A stretch of DNA of 14,338 bases. It comes from Actinomycetales bacterium. Lineage in GTDB: Bacteria > Actinomycetota > Actinomycetes > Actinomycetales > Cellulomonadaceae. This document shows, one piece after another, positions 6,194 through 11,911 of the stretch; position 1 is the stretch's first letter; every line of letters begins with the position of its first letter. The translations under genes and the position numbers were made by a program. The notes below the pieces were generated by a model. That model saw only the letters and a list, made by a program, of their open reading frames with translations, searched no databases and was not told the origin of the DNA. The stretch covers positions 1 to 14,338 of the forward strand of contig JAAZAC010000064.1 of NCBI GenBank assembly GCA_012514545.1, given 5' to 3'.

Positions 6194-7423
6194 ATGCCCC
6201 GCACGAGCTCGCCCGTCGCGGGGGTCCCACGCAGCGGCATCCGCACGCTCATGGAGCTCGCGCTCCGCGACCCGGACGCCATCCGCCTGGAGGTCGGCGA
6301 GCCCGACGCCACGACGCCCGAGCACGTCATCGCGGCCGCCGCCGCGGACGCCCGGGCGGGGCACACGGGCTACTCGTCGAGCACCGGGATCGCCGAGCTG
6401 CGCGAGGCCCTCGCCGCCCACGTCACCGCCCGCACCGGCCGCCCGACCCACCCGGACGAGGTCGTCGTCACGCACGGCGCGATGCACGGCCTGGCGATGG
6501 CGCTGCAGTGCGCGCTCGCCCCCGGCGAGCAGGTGCTCCTGCCCGACCCCGAGTTCCCCAACTGGCGGATGGCCGCCGTGGCCGCCGGGCTCGACGTCGG
6601 CACGTACCCCACGCGCGCCGCCCACGGGTTCGTGCCCCGGGTCGAGGACGTCGAGCGGGCGATCGGCCCGCGCACCAGGGCGATCGTCGTCTGCTCGCCC
6701 AACAACCCGACGGGCGCGGTGTACCCGCGGGCCGTGCTCGAGGGGATCTGCGAGGTCGCCCGGCGGCACGACCTGTGGGTGCTCTCCGACGAGTGCTACG
6801 ACGAGTTCACGTTCGACGACCCGCACGTCGGGCTCACGGGCCTCGACCGCGACGACCGCGTCCTGACGTTCTTCAGCTTCTCCAAGACCCACGCGATGAC
6901 CGGGTGGCGGGTCGGCTACGCCGTCGTGCCCGACCCGACGGTGCGCGACCTCATGGGCCACCTCGCCGAGGCGACGATCTCCTGCCCGTCGACCATCGGG
7001 CAGCGCGCCGCGCTCGCCGCCCTCACCGGCCCGCAGGACCACGTCACGGCCGCGCGGGACGCGTACCGCGCGCGGCGGGACGCCGCCGTGGCGCTCCTCG
7101 CGGCGCGGGGGATCGGCTGCGTGCGCCCGGCCGGGGCGTTCTACCTCATGGTGGACGTCTCGTCGGCGACGTCGGACAGCGAGGCCTTCGCCCTGCGCCT
7201 CCTCGCGGAGCGCCACGTCGCGGTCGCCCCGGGCGCCACGTTCGGCGACGGCGCGCGCGGCATGGTGCGCGTCTCGCTCGCCGCGGACCGCGACGCCGTG
7301 CTCGAGGGCCTCGGCCGGCTCGCGGACCAGGTGCAGGCGTGGCGGGAGGCGGCCGGGCCCGTGCCGGCGCCCGCGCTCGCGCCCGTGCTGGCCTCGGACG
7401 CCGAGGCGCCCACCGCGGTCTGA
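6194..7423 (+). CDS. PLP-dependent aminotransferase, class I/II (fold type I)
   Basis: This 409-residue cytoplasmic enzyme is of the aspartate aminotransferase superfamily. The PLP-binding lysine is K231 in SFSKTHAMTGWRVGY. SPNNPTG (168-174, with N171) and LSDECYDEF (197-205, with D199 binding the pyridine nitrogen and Y202 the ring hydroxyl) are typical, R239 is the phosphate-site Arg, and R359 in GMVRVSLA is the residue that binds the substrate alpha-carboxylate. THGAMHGLAMAL (93-104) is the phosphate-cup helix. The amino donor and acceptor cannot be read; substrates range from aspartate and aromatic amino acids to kynurenine in this family. The C-terminal 25 residues are an Ala/Pro tail. 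The ATG at 6194 is fixed by the leaderless promoter just upstream. The gene lies between the two halves of PLP synthase and needs PLP itself, a suggestive but unproven link. Confidence 0.92.
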   Translation: MPRTSSPVAGVPRSGIRTLMELALRDPDAIRLEVGEPDATTPEHVIAAAAADARAGHTGYSSSTGIAELREALAAHVTARTGRPTHPDEVVVTHGAMHGLAMALQCALAPGEQVLLPDPEFPNWRMAAVAAGLDVGTYPTRAAHGFVPRVEDVERAIGPRTRAIVVCSPNNPTGAVYPRAVLEGICEVARRHDLWVLSDECYDEFTFDDPHVGLTGLDRDDRVLTFFSFSKTHAMTGWRVGYAVVPDPTVRDLMGHLAEATISCPSTIGQRAALAALTGPQDHVTAARDAYRARRDAAVALLAARGIGCVRPAGAFYLMVDVSSATSDSEAFALRLLAERHVAVAPGATFGDGARGMVRVSLAADRDAVLEGLGRLADQVQAWREAAGPVPAPALAPVLASDAEAPTAV

Positions 7424-7430
7424 GCGGCAA

Positions 7431-7491
7431 GGTCCGGACGGCGCGGTCCGAACCCGCGCGGTCTGGACCCCGCGCGGTCCGGACGGCGCGC
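7431..7491. repeat. Four degenerate GGTCCGGAC tandem repeats upstream of pdxT
   Basis: Four units start at 7431, 7445, 7460 and 7476, at spacings of 14, 15 and 16 bases. Their cores are GGTCCGGAC, GGTCCGAAC, GGTCTGGAC and GGTCCGGAC, each followed by a GC-rich link ending in GCGC. Each core is nearly palindromic. The first two can pair as a stem (7431-7439 with 7446-7454, eight of nine pairs). They begin eight bases after the aminotransferase stop and end 22 bases before the pdxT -10. They could be regulator sites for pdxT, a terminator-like hairpin cluster, or both. Confidence 0.7.
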
Positions 7492-7513
7492 GGGGAACAC
7501 CCGGCCGGCGTCG

Positions 7514-7519
7514 TAGGAT
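7514..7519 (+). promoter_or_regulatory. -10 element of a leaderless-type pdxT promoter
   Basis: TAGGAT fits the TANNNT -10 consensus and is followed after eight bases by the GTG start of pdxT at 7528, with no ribosome binding site between. This is the classic spacing of a leaderless actinobacterial transcript. No clear -35 is visible at 7490-7496. Confidence 0.55.
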
Positions 7520-7527
7520 CGCGCACC

Positions 7528-8157
7528 GTGACGTCGATCGGGGTGCTCGCGCTGCAGGGGGACGTGCGCGAGCACGTGCACGCCCTCGAGGCCGTGGGCG
7601 CGCACGCCCTGCCCGTCCGGCGCCCGAGCGAGCTCGCCGCCGTCGACGGCATCGTCATCCCCGGCGGCGAGTCGACGACCATCGACAAGCTGCTCCGTGC
7701 GTTCGACCTGTTCGAGCCGCTGCGGCGGGCCATCCGGGACGGGCTGCCGGCCTTCGGCTCCTGCGCGGGCATGATCCTGCTCGCCGACCGGATCACCGGG
7801 GGCACGGCGGACCAGCAGACGCTCGGCGGCCTCGACGTCACGGTCCGGCGCAACGCGTTCGGGCGGCAGGTCGACTCCTTCGAGACCGACCTCGTCGTCG
7901 AGGGCGTCCCCGACAGCGCGACCACGCCCGTGCACGCCGTCTTCATCCGCGCGCCGTGGGTCGAGGAGGTCGGCCCGCGCGTCCAGGTCCTCGCGCGGGT
8001 GGACGCGGGGCGGTCCCGCGGTGAGGGGGCCGAGGCGGCGGCCGGTAGGATCGTCGCCGTGCGTGAGCGCGACGTGCTGGCCACGTCGTTCCACCCGGAG
8101 GTGACGGGGGACCTGCGCCTGCACCGCCTGTTCGTCAGCATCGTCGAGAGCCGTTGA
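7528..8157 (+). CDS. pdxT: Pyridoxal 5'-phosphate synthase, PdxT glutaminase subunit
   Basis: This 209-residue class I (triad) glutamine amidotransferase hydrolyses glutamine and passes ammonia to PdxS. The catalytic triad is C79 in FGSCAGMI, H189 and E191 in SFHPEVTGD. The oxyanion and substrate loops IPGGESTTIDKL (44-55) and RNAFGRQVDSFE (108-119) are conserved. Compared with Bacillus PdxT there are about 13-15 extra residues before RIVAVRE (roughly 159-171, Gly/Glu/Ala-rich), which probably form a surface loop. The start is GTG at 7528, supported by the family N-terminus (IGVLALQGDV) and the leaderless promoter signal. Its own promoter and the interposed aminotransferase mean expression is not simply coupled to pdxS although the proteins act in one complex. 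The yebC start follows ten bases after the stop. Confidence 0.96.
   Translation: MTSIGVLALQGDVREHVHALEAVGAHALPVRRPSELAAVDGIVIPGGESTTIDKLLRAFDLFEPLRRAIRDGLPAFGSCAGMILLADRITGGTADQQTLGGLDVTVRRNAFGRQVDSFETDLVVEGVPDSATTPVHAVFIRAPWVEEVGPRVQVLARVDAGRSRGEGAEAAAGRIVAVRERDVLATSFHPEVTGDLRLHRLFVSIVESR
8046..8051 (+). promoter_or_regulatory. Possible internal promoter -10 within pdxT, upstream of yebC
   Basis: TAGGAT, the same hexamer as at 4436 and 7514, occurs inside pdxT next to its unusual insertion, followed seven bases later by an in-frame GTG (8059). It could start a transcript with a leader of about 110 bases for yebC. Being in coding sequence, it may be chance. Confidence 0.2.
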
Positions 8158-8161
8158 GGGG
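8156..8161 (+). promoter_or_regulatory. Ribosome binding site of yebC overlapping pdxT stop
   Basis: GAGGGG overlaps the pdxT stop codon and lies six bases before the GTG at 8168. It fixes the start of yebC, whose N-terminus MSGHSKW is the canonical one. Confidence 0.65.
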
Positions 8162-8167
8162 TCCTAC

Positions 8168-8926
8168 GTGTCCGGTCACTCCAAGTGGGCGACGACCAAG
8201 CACAAGAAGGCGGTCATCGACGCCCGCCGCGGCAAGCTGTTCGCCAAGCTCATCAAGAACATCGAGGTCGCGGCCCGCGTGGGCGGCGGCGACCCCGCCG
8301 GGAACCCGACGCTCTACGACGCCATCCAGAAGGCGAAGAAGTCGTCGGTCCCGAACGACAACATCGAGCGCGCGGTCAAGCGCGGCTCCGGCCAGGAGGC
8401 CGGCGGCGCCGACTACCAGACGATCATGTACGAGGGCTACGGCCCCGGCGGCATCGCGGTGCTCGTGGAGTGCCTGACCGACAACCGCAACCGGGCGGCG
8501 TCGGACGTGCGCGTGGCGTTCACGCGCAACGGCGGCACGATGGCGGACCCGGGCTCGGTCTCGTACCTCTTCTCGCGCAAGGGCGTCGTCATCGTGCCGA
8601 AGGCCGACGGCCTCACCGAGGACGACGTGCTGAGCGCCGTGCTCGACGCGGGCGCCGAGGAGGTCAACGACCTCGGCGAGGCGTTCGAGGTGCTGAGCGA
8701 GGCGAGCGACGTCGTCGCCGTGCGCACCGCGCTCCAGGAGGCGGGGATCGACTACGACTCCGCCGAGGCCCAGTTCGTGCCGTCGACCCAGGTCGAGGTC
8801 GACGTCGAGGGCGCGCGCAAGATCATGCGGCTCATCGAGGCCCTCGAGGACAGCGACGACGTGCAGAACGTCTACGCGAACTTCGACGCCTCCGACGAGG
8901 TGCTCGCCGCCCTCGACGAGGAGTGA
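8168..8926 (+). CDS. yebC: YebC/TACO1-family protein
   Basis: This 252-residue cytoplasmic protein of the conserved YebC/PmpR (DUF28) family has the invariant N-terminus GHSKWATTKHKK, the RRGKLFAKLIKNIEVAAR helix, SVPNDNIERAVKRGSG (about 60-75), YEGYGPGG and NRNRAASDVR with FTRNGG, then acidic domains 2 and 3 rich in Asp and Glu. Members are annotated as transcription regulators, while newer work on YebC and mitochondrial TACO1 points to a ribosome-associated factor that helps translation, notably at proline stretches. The sequence cannot choose between these. GTG at 8168 is the start, with a ribosome binding site over the pdxT stop, so it is likely co-transcribed with pdxT. Its place just before ruvC is conserved in many bacteria. 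Confidence 0.95.
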   Translation: MSGHSKWATTKHKKAVIDARRGKLFAKLIKNIEVAARVGGGDPAGNPTLYDAIQKAKKSSVPNDNIERAVKRGSGQEAGGADYQTIMYEGYGPGGIAVLVECLTDNRNRAASDVRVAFTRNGGTMADPGSVSYLFSRKGVVIVPKADGLTEDDVLSAVLDAGAEEVNDLGEAFEVLSEASDVVAVRTALQEAGIDYDSAEAQFVPSTQVEVDVEGARKIMRLIEALEDSDDVQNVYANFDASDEVLAALDEE

Positions 8927-8998
8927 CCCGCCGCGCGTGACCGGCGTCGGGGCGTGTCGGTGCCCGGCCGGGCGCCCGACGGCGCGGAGACTGGCCGT

Positions 8999-9589
8999 GT
9001 GCGCGTCCTCGGAGTCGACCCCGGCCTGACCCGGTGCGGCCTCGGCGTCGTCGACTCGGCGCCGGGCCGGCGCGCGGTGCTCGTCGAGGTCGGGGTGGCG
9101 CGGTCCGCGCCCGACCAGGCGCCGGAGCTGCGCCTGGCCGCGATCGCCGCCGAGGTCGAGGCGTGGCTCGACCGCCACCGGCCGGACGCGGTCGCCGTCG
9201 AGCAGGTCTTCGCCCAGCACAACCTCCGCACCGTCATGGGCACCGCCCAGGTGTCCGGCGTCGTCATGCTGGCGGCGGCACGCCGCGGCGTGCCCGTGGC
9301 CGTCCACACGCCCAGCGAGGTCAAGGCGGCCGTCACCGGGAACGGCCGCGCGGCGAAGGCGCAGGTCCAGGCGATGGTCGCGCGCATCCTCGCGCTCCCC
9401 GAGGCCCCGACGCCCGCCGACGCCGCCGACGCCCTCGCCCTCGCCGTCTGCCACCTCTGGCGCCCCCTGCCGGGGCGGCTCGTCGGGAGCCGGGGTGCGG
9501 AGGCCGTCGCGCCGTCGGGCGGGGGACGCACGCCGGCCCAGGTGGCCTGGGCGCGGGCGGAGTCCGCGGCGCGCCGCGCGGCGCGCTGA
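8999..9589 (+). CDS. ruvC: Holliday junction resolvase RuvC
   Basis: This 196-residue endonuclease cuts four-way DNA junctions symmetrically during recombinational repair, acting with RuvAB. The catalytic acids are D7 (VDPGLTRCG), E68 (AVEQVFAQHN), D141 and D144 (ADAADALALAVCH), matching D7, E66, D138 and D141 of E. coli. The last 40 residues (about 157-196) are a Gly/Ala/Arg-rich extension beyond the usual fold. I place the start at GTG 8999, because the family begins MRVLGVDPG and GGAG (8986-8989) lies nine bases upstream. The reading frame stays open to an earlier GTG at 8954, which would add 15 residues without family support. The gap from yebC is 72 bases. A promoter and LexA-like box follow between this gene and ruvA. 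Confidence 0.93.
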   Translation: MRVLGVDPGLTRCGLGVVDSAPGRRAVLVEVGVARSAPDQAPELRLAAIAAEVEAWLDRHRPDAVAVEQVFAQHNLRTVMGTAQVSGVVMLAAARRGVPVAVHTPSEVKAAVTGNGRAAKAQVQAMVARILALPEAPTPADAADALALAVCHLWRPLPGRLVGSRGAEAVAPSGGGRTPAQVAWARAESAARRAAR

Positions 9590-9614
9590 CCGCGTCGTGC
9601 GCGTCGGGTACGGT
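9586..9614 (+). promoter_or_regulatory. Sigma70-type promoter for ruvAB
   Basis: CTGACC (9586-9591, with the TGAC core of a -35) and TACGGT (9609-9614, a TANNNT -10) are separated by exactly 17 bases. The -35 overlaps the ruvC stop codon. The predicted start, near 9620, falls at the LexA-box-like sequence immediately downstream, and the leader to ruvA would be about 60 bases. Confidence 0.5.
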
Positions 9615-9619
9615 TCGGG

Positions 9620-9635
9620 TCGTACACCTGTTCGC
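9620..9635. promoter_or_regulatory. LexA (SOS) box candidate upstream of ruvA
   Basis: TCGTACACCTGTTCGC resembles the Gram-positive/actinobacterial SOS box TCGAAC-N4-GTTCGA. The right half GTTCG is perfect and the left half is CGTAC instead of CGAAC. It sits at the predicted transcription start of ruvA, where LexA would block initiation. Induction of ruv genes by DNA damage is well known in bacteria including mycobacteria. Confidence 0.6.
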
Positions 9636-9679
9636 CCGGGGTCGCCCGGGGGAGGCCGGCACCGGGGGAGGGAGCCAGC

Positions 9680-10291
9680 GTGATCGCGTCGCTGCGCGGC
9701 CGGGTCGTCGACCTGCGCCTCGACGCCGTGGTCGTGGAGGTGGGCGGCGTCGGGCTGCTCGCCCACGCGACGCCGGGGACCCTGGCGGGGCTGCGGCTCG
9801 GGGGCGAGGCGCACCTGGCCACCTCGCTCGTGGTCCGGGAGGACGCGCTGACGCTCTACGCGTTCGCCGACGCCGACGAGCGCGACGTCTTCGAGGCCGT
9901 GCAGACGGTCAGCGGGATCGGGCCGCGGCTGGCCCTGGCGATGCTCGCGGTGCACACGCCCGACGCGCTGCGCCGGGCCGTGGCGACCGAGGACCTCGCG
10001 GCCCTGCAGCGGGTGCCGGGGATCGGCCGCAAGGGCGCGCAGCGGATCGTGCTCGAGCTGGGGGACCGCCTCGGCGTGCCGGCGGGCGGGGACGGCACCG
10101 GCGGGGCCGCGCCGGTGGCGGACCGGCGCGACACGGTCGTCGAGGCCCTCGTGGGGCTGGGCTGGAACGCCAAGGCGGCGGAGGACGCCGTCCGCGCGGT
10201 GCTGCCCGACGACGCCGGGCCGCTCGCCGAGGACGACGTCGCCGCGGTGCTCCGCGGGGCGCTGCGCGTGCTGGGCGGCGCCCGTGGCTGA
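9680..10291 (+). CDS. ruvA: Holliday junction DNA helicase subunit RuvA
   Basis: This 203-residue protein binds four-way junctions as a tetramer and loads the RuvB motors. It has the N-terminal OB fold (MIASLRGRVV start, acidic pin E54-D55 in VREDALTLY), then two helix-hairpin-helix motifs, VSGIGPRLA (77-85) and VPGIGRKGA (112-120). A Gly/Ala linker (about 134-147) follows, then the small C-terminal RuvB-binding domain (RDTVVEALVGLGWNAKAAEDAV region). Length is normal. The start is GTG at 9680, with a strong GGGGGAGGGAG ribosome binding site (9664-9674). It is separated from ruvC by 90 bases containing its own promoter and SOS-box candidate, and its end overlaps ruvB by eight bases. Confidence 0.96.
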   Translation: MIASLRGRVVDLRLDAVVVEVGGVGLLAHATPGTLAGLRLGGEAHLATSLVVREDALTLYAFADADERDVFEAVQTVSGIGPRLALAMLAVHTPDALRRAVATEDLAALQRVPGIGRKGAQRIVLELGDRLGVPAGGDGTGGAAPVADRRDTVVEALVGLGWNAKAAEDAVRAVLPDDAGPLAEDDVAAVLRGALRVLGGARG

Positions 10292-11306
10292 CGACCGGAT
10301 CGTGGCCGCGGAGGCGGAGGAGGGCGAGCGCGCGGCCGAGGCGGCGCTGCGGCCGCGGCGCCTGGCGGAGTTCGTCGGCCAGCACGTGGTGCGGGAGCAG
10401 CTCGAGCTCGTGCTGCACGCGGCGCTGGCCCGCGGCGGGGTGCCGGACCACGTGCTGCTGTCCGGCCCGCCGGGCCTGGGCAAGACCACCCTGGCGATGA
10501 TCATCGCGGCCGAGCTCGGCACGTCCGTGCGCGTCACGTCGGGCCCGGCGATCCAGCACGCGGGCGACCTGGCGGCGGTCCTGTCGTCGCTCGACGAGGG
10601 CGAGGTGCTGTTCGTCGACGAGATCCACCGCCTCGCCCGGCCGGCCGAGGAGCTGCTGTACGTCGCGATGGAGGACTTCCGGGTCGACGTCGTCGTGGGC
10701 AAGGGCGCGGGGGCGAACGCGATCGGCCTCACGCTGCCGCCGTTCACCGTGGTCGGGGCGACGACGCGCGCCGGCCTCCTGCCGGCCCCGCTGCGCGACA
10801 GGTTCGGCTTCACCGGCCACCTGGAGTTCTACGCCGACGCCGAGCTCGAGCAGGTGCTGCGCCGCTCCGCGGGCCTGCTCGGCGTGGACCTCGTCGACGA
10901 CGCCGCGGCGGAGATCGCGCGGCGCTCGCGCGGCACGCCCCGCATCGCCAACCGGCTGCTGCGCCGGGTGCGCGACTGGGCGCAGGTGCGCGGCGACGGC
11001 CGGTGCGACCTCGCCGCGGCGCGCGCGGCGCTCGAGGTCTACGAGGTCGACGAGCTCGGCCTCGACCGGCTCGACCGCGCGGTGCTCCGCGCGCTGTGCG
11101 AGCGGTTCGGGGGCGGCCCCGTCGGCCTGACCACGCTCGCCGTCGCCGTGGGCGAGGAGCCGGAGACCGTCGAGACGGTCGCCGAGCCCTTCCTCGTCCG
11201 CGAGGGGCTGCTCGGCCGGACGCCGCGCGGCCGGGTCGCGACGCCGCGCGCGTGGGCCCACCTCGGCCTGGCGGCGCCGCGCGGCCCGGAGGCGCTCTTC
11301 GACTGA
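10284..11306 (+). CDS. ruvB: Holliday junction branch migration ATPase RuvB
   Basis: This 340-residue AAA+ motor forms hexameric rings that drive branch migration on RuvA-bound junctions. Walker A is GPPGLGKTT (61-69), Walker B is VDEIHR (111-116), sensor 1 is GATTRAG (158-164), the arginine finger region is LRDRFG (170-175, probably R171), and sensor 2 is in RGTPRIANRLLRRVRD. The C-terminal winged helix (about 255-335) ends normally. The GTG start at 10284 overlaps the ruvA stop by eight bases, so the two are translationally coupled. The first 20 residues are an acidic, variable segment, common in actinobacterial RuvB. An 80-base gap with a promoter separates it from yajC. Confidence 0.97.
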   Translation: MADDRIVAAEAEEGERAAEAALRPRRLAEFVGQHVVREQLELVLHAALARGGVPDHVLLSGPPGLGKTTLAMIIAAELGTSVRVTSGPAIQHAGDLAAVLSSLDEGEVLFVDEIHRLARPAEELLYVAMEDFRVDVVVGKGAGANAIGLTLPPFTVVGATTRAGLLPAPLRDRFGFTGHLEFYADAELEQVLRRSAGLLGVDLVDDAAAEIARRSRGTPRIANRLLRRVRDWAQVRGDGRCDLAAARAALEVYEVDELGLDRLDRAVLRALCERFGGGPVGLTTLAVAVGEEPETVETVAEPFLVREGLLGRTPRGRVATPRAWAHLGLAAPRGPEALFD

Positions 11307-11343
11307 CGCGCCGACGGCGTTAGGAGGGGGCCCGGCGGTCGCC

Positions 11344-11349
11344 TAGACT
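11344..11349 (+). promoter_or_regulatory. -10 element of the yajC-secDF promoter
   Basis: TAGACT fits TANNNT and lies 37 bases before the yajC ATG, predicting a leader of about 30 bases that contains the ribosome binding site GAAGGA (11369-11374). The -35 region is poor (TTAGGA at 11320-11325, 18-base spacer). It lies in the 80-base ruvB-yajC gap, where I see no clear terminator. Confidence 0.5.
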
Positions 11350-11386
11350 GCCCCGCGGCGCCTACCACGAAGGACGTGACACCCCC

Positions 11387-11884
11387 ATGGATCCAGTGAG
11401 TCTCCTCCTGCTGGTCGTCGTCTTCGGCGGCCTCATGTGGCTGATGGGCGCCCCGCAGCGGCGGATGCGCAAGGAGCAGGCCGCGATGCGCGAGCGCCTC
11501 GCCCCGGGCGCCGAGGTCATGACTCACGGCGGCCTGTACGGCACGGTGGTCGAGGTGGGCGACGACGTCGTCGTCCTCGAGACCGCGCCGGGGGTCACGA
11601 TGCGCTGGGCGGCCCGCGCGATCGCGCGCGTCGTCGAGCCGCTGCCCGACGAGGACTCCGAGGCGGAGGACGCCGAGTACGACGCCGACGAGGAGTACGA
11701 CGGCGAGTACGACGAGGAGTACGAGGGCGAGGACGCCGAGTACGACGAGGACGACGCGGAGGACGTGGGCGAGGACGCCGAGGGCGACGACGCCGGCGAC
11801 GATGGCGACTGGTCCGACGTCGAGGTCCCCGACGACGCCTCCAGCCTCACGGAGCCGGACGACGACGAGACGACGGGCCGCTGA
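11387..11884 (+). CDS. yajC: Sec translocon accessory protein YajC with long acidic tail
   Basis: This 165-residue protein has a YajC-type N-terminal membrane helix (about 4-20, ending before PQRRMRKEQ) and the short YajC domain, in which LAPGAEVMTHGGLYGTVVEV (38-57) is the hallmark, together with DDVVVLETAPGVTMRWAARAIARV. YajC joins SecD and SecF in the holotranslocon. Usual YajC proteins are about 90-120 residues. Here residues 84-165 form an extra tail in which 44 of 82 residues are Asp or Glu and only the last is basic. The tail has five Tyr in acidic settings and a 21-residue near-duplication beginning EDAEYD at 94 and 115. The tail should be cytoplasmic if topology follows E. coli. The start is ATG at 11387, 27 bases of gap follow before secD, and gene order confirms the call. 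Confidence 0.93.
   Translation: MDPVSLLLLVVVFGGLMWLMGAPQRRMRKEQAAMRERLAPGAEVMTHGGLYGTVVEVGDDVVVLETAPGVTMRWAARAIARVVEPLPDEDSEAEDAEYDADEEYDGEYDEEYEGEDAEYDEDDAEDVGEDAEGDDAGDDGDWSDVEVPDDASSLTEPDDDETTGR
11666..11746 (+). repeat. Duplicated acidic segment within yajC
   Basis: The 18-base string beginning GAGGACGCCGAG occurs at 11666-11683 and again, identical, at 11729-11746, 63 bases (21 codons) apart in the same frame. Between and after them are shorter GAGTACGA units. This suggests that the acidic tail grew by in-frame tandem duplication. Confidence 0.75.
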
Positions 11885-11911
11885 CGCGGCCCTGCAGAGA
11901 GAAGACCGAAG

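Noticed and set aside
8962..8973. GCCCGGCCGGGC palindrome before ruvC as terminator or operator
   Set aside because: Short G/C-only palindromes are expected by chance at this base composition. It has no loop for a good hairpin and no partner site.
8954..8998. Upstream GTG as start of ruvC
   Set aside because: It would add 15 residues before the invariant MRVLGVDPG start, with no family support. The GTG at 8999 has a ribosome binding site.
8135..10813. Very long open frame on the minus strand opposite yebC-ruvC-ruvA-ruvB (and similar ones at 2516-4513 and 11039-13549)
   Set aside because: High GC at third codon positions removes stops from antisense frames. The translations are Arg/Gly/Ala/Pro-rich without domains, and strong conserved genes occupy the plus strand.
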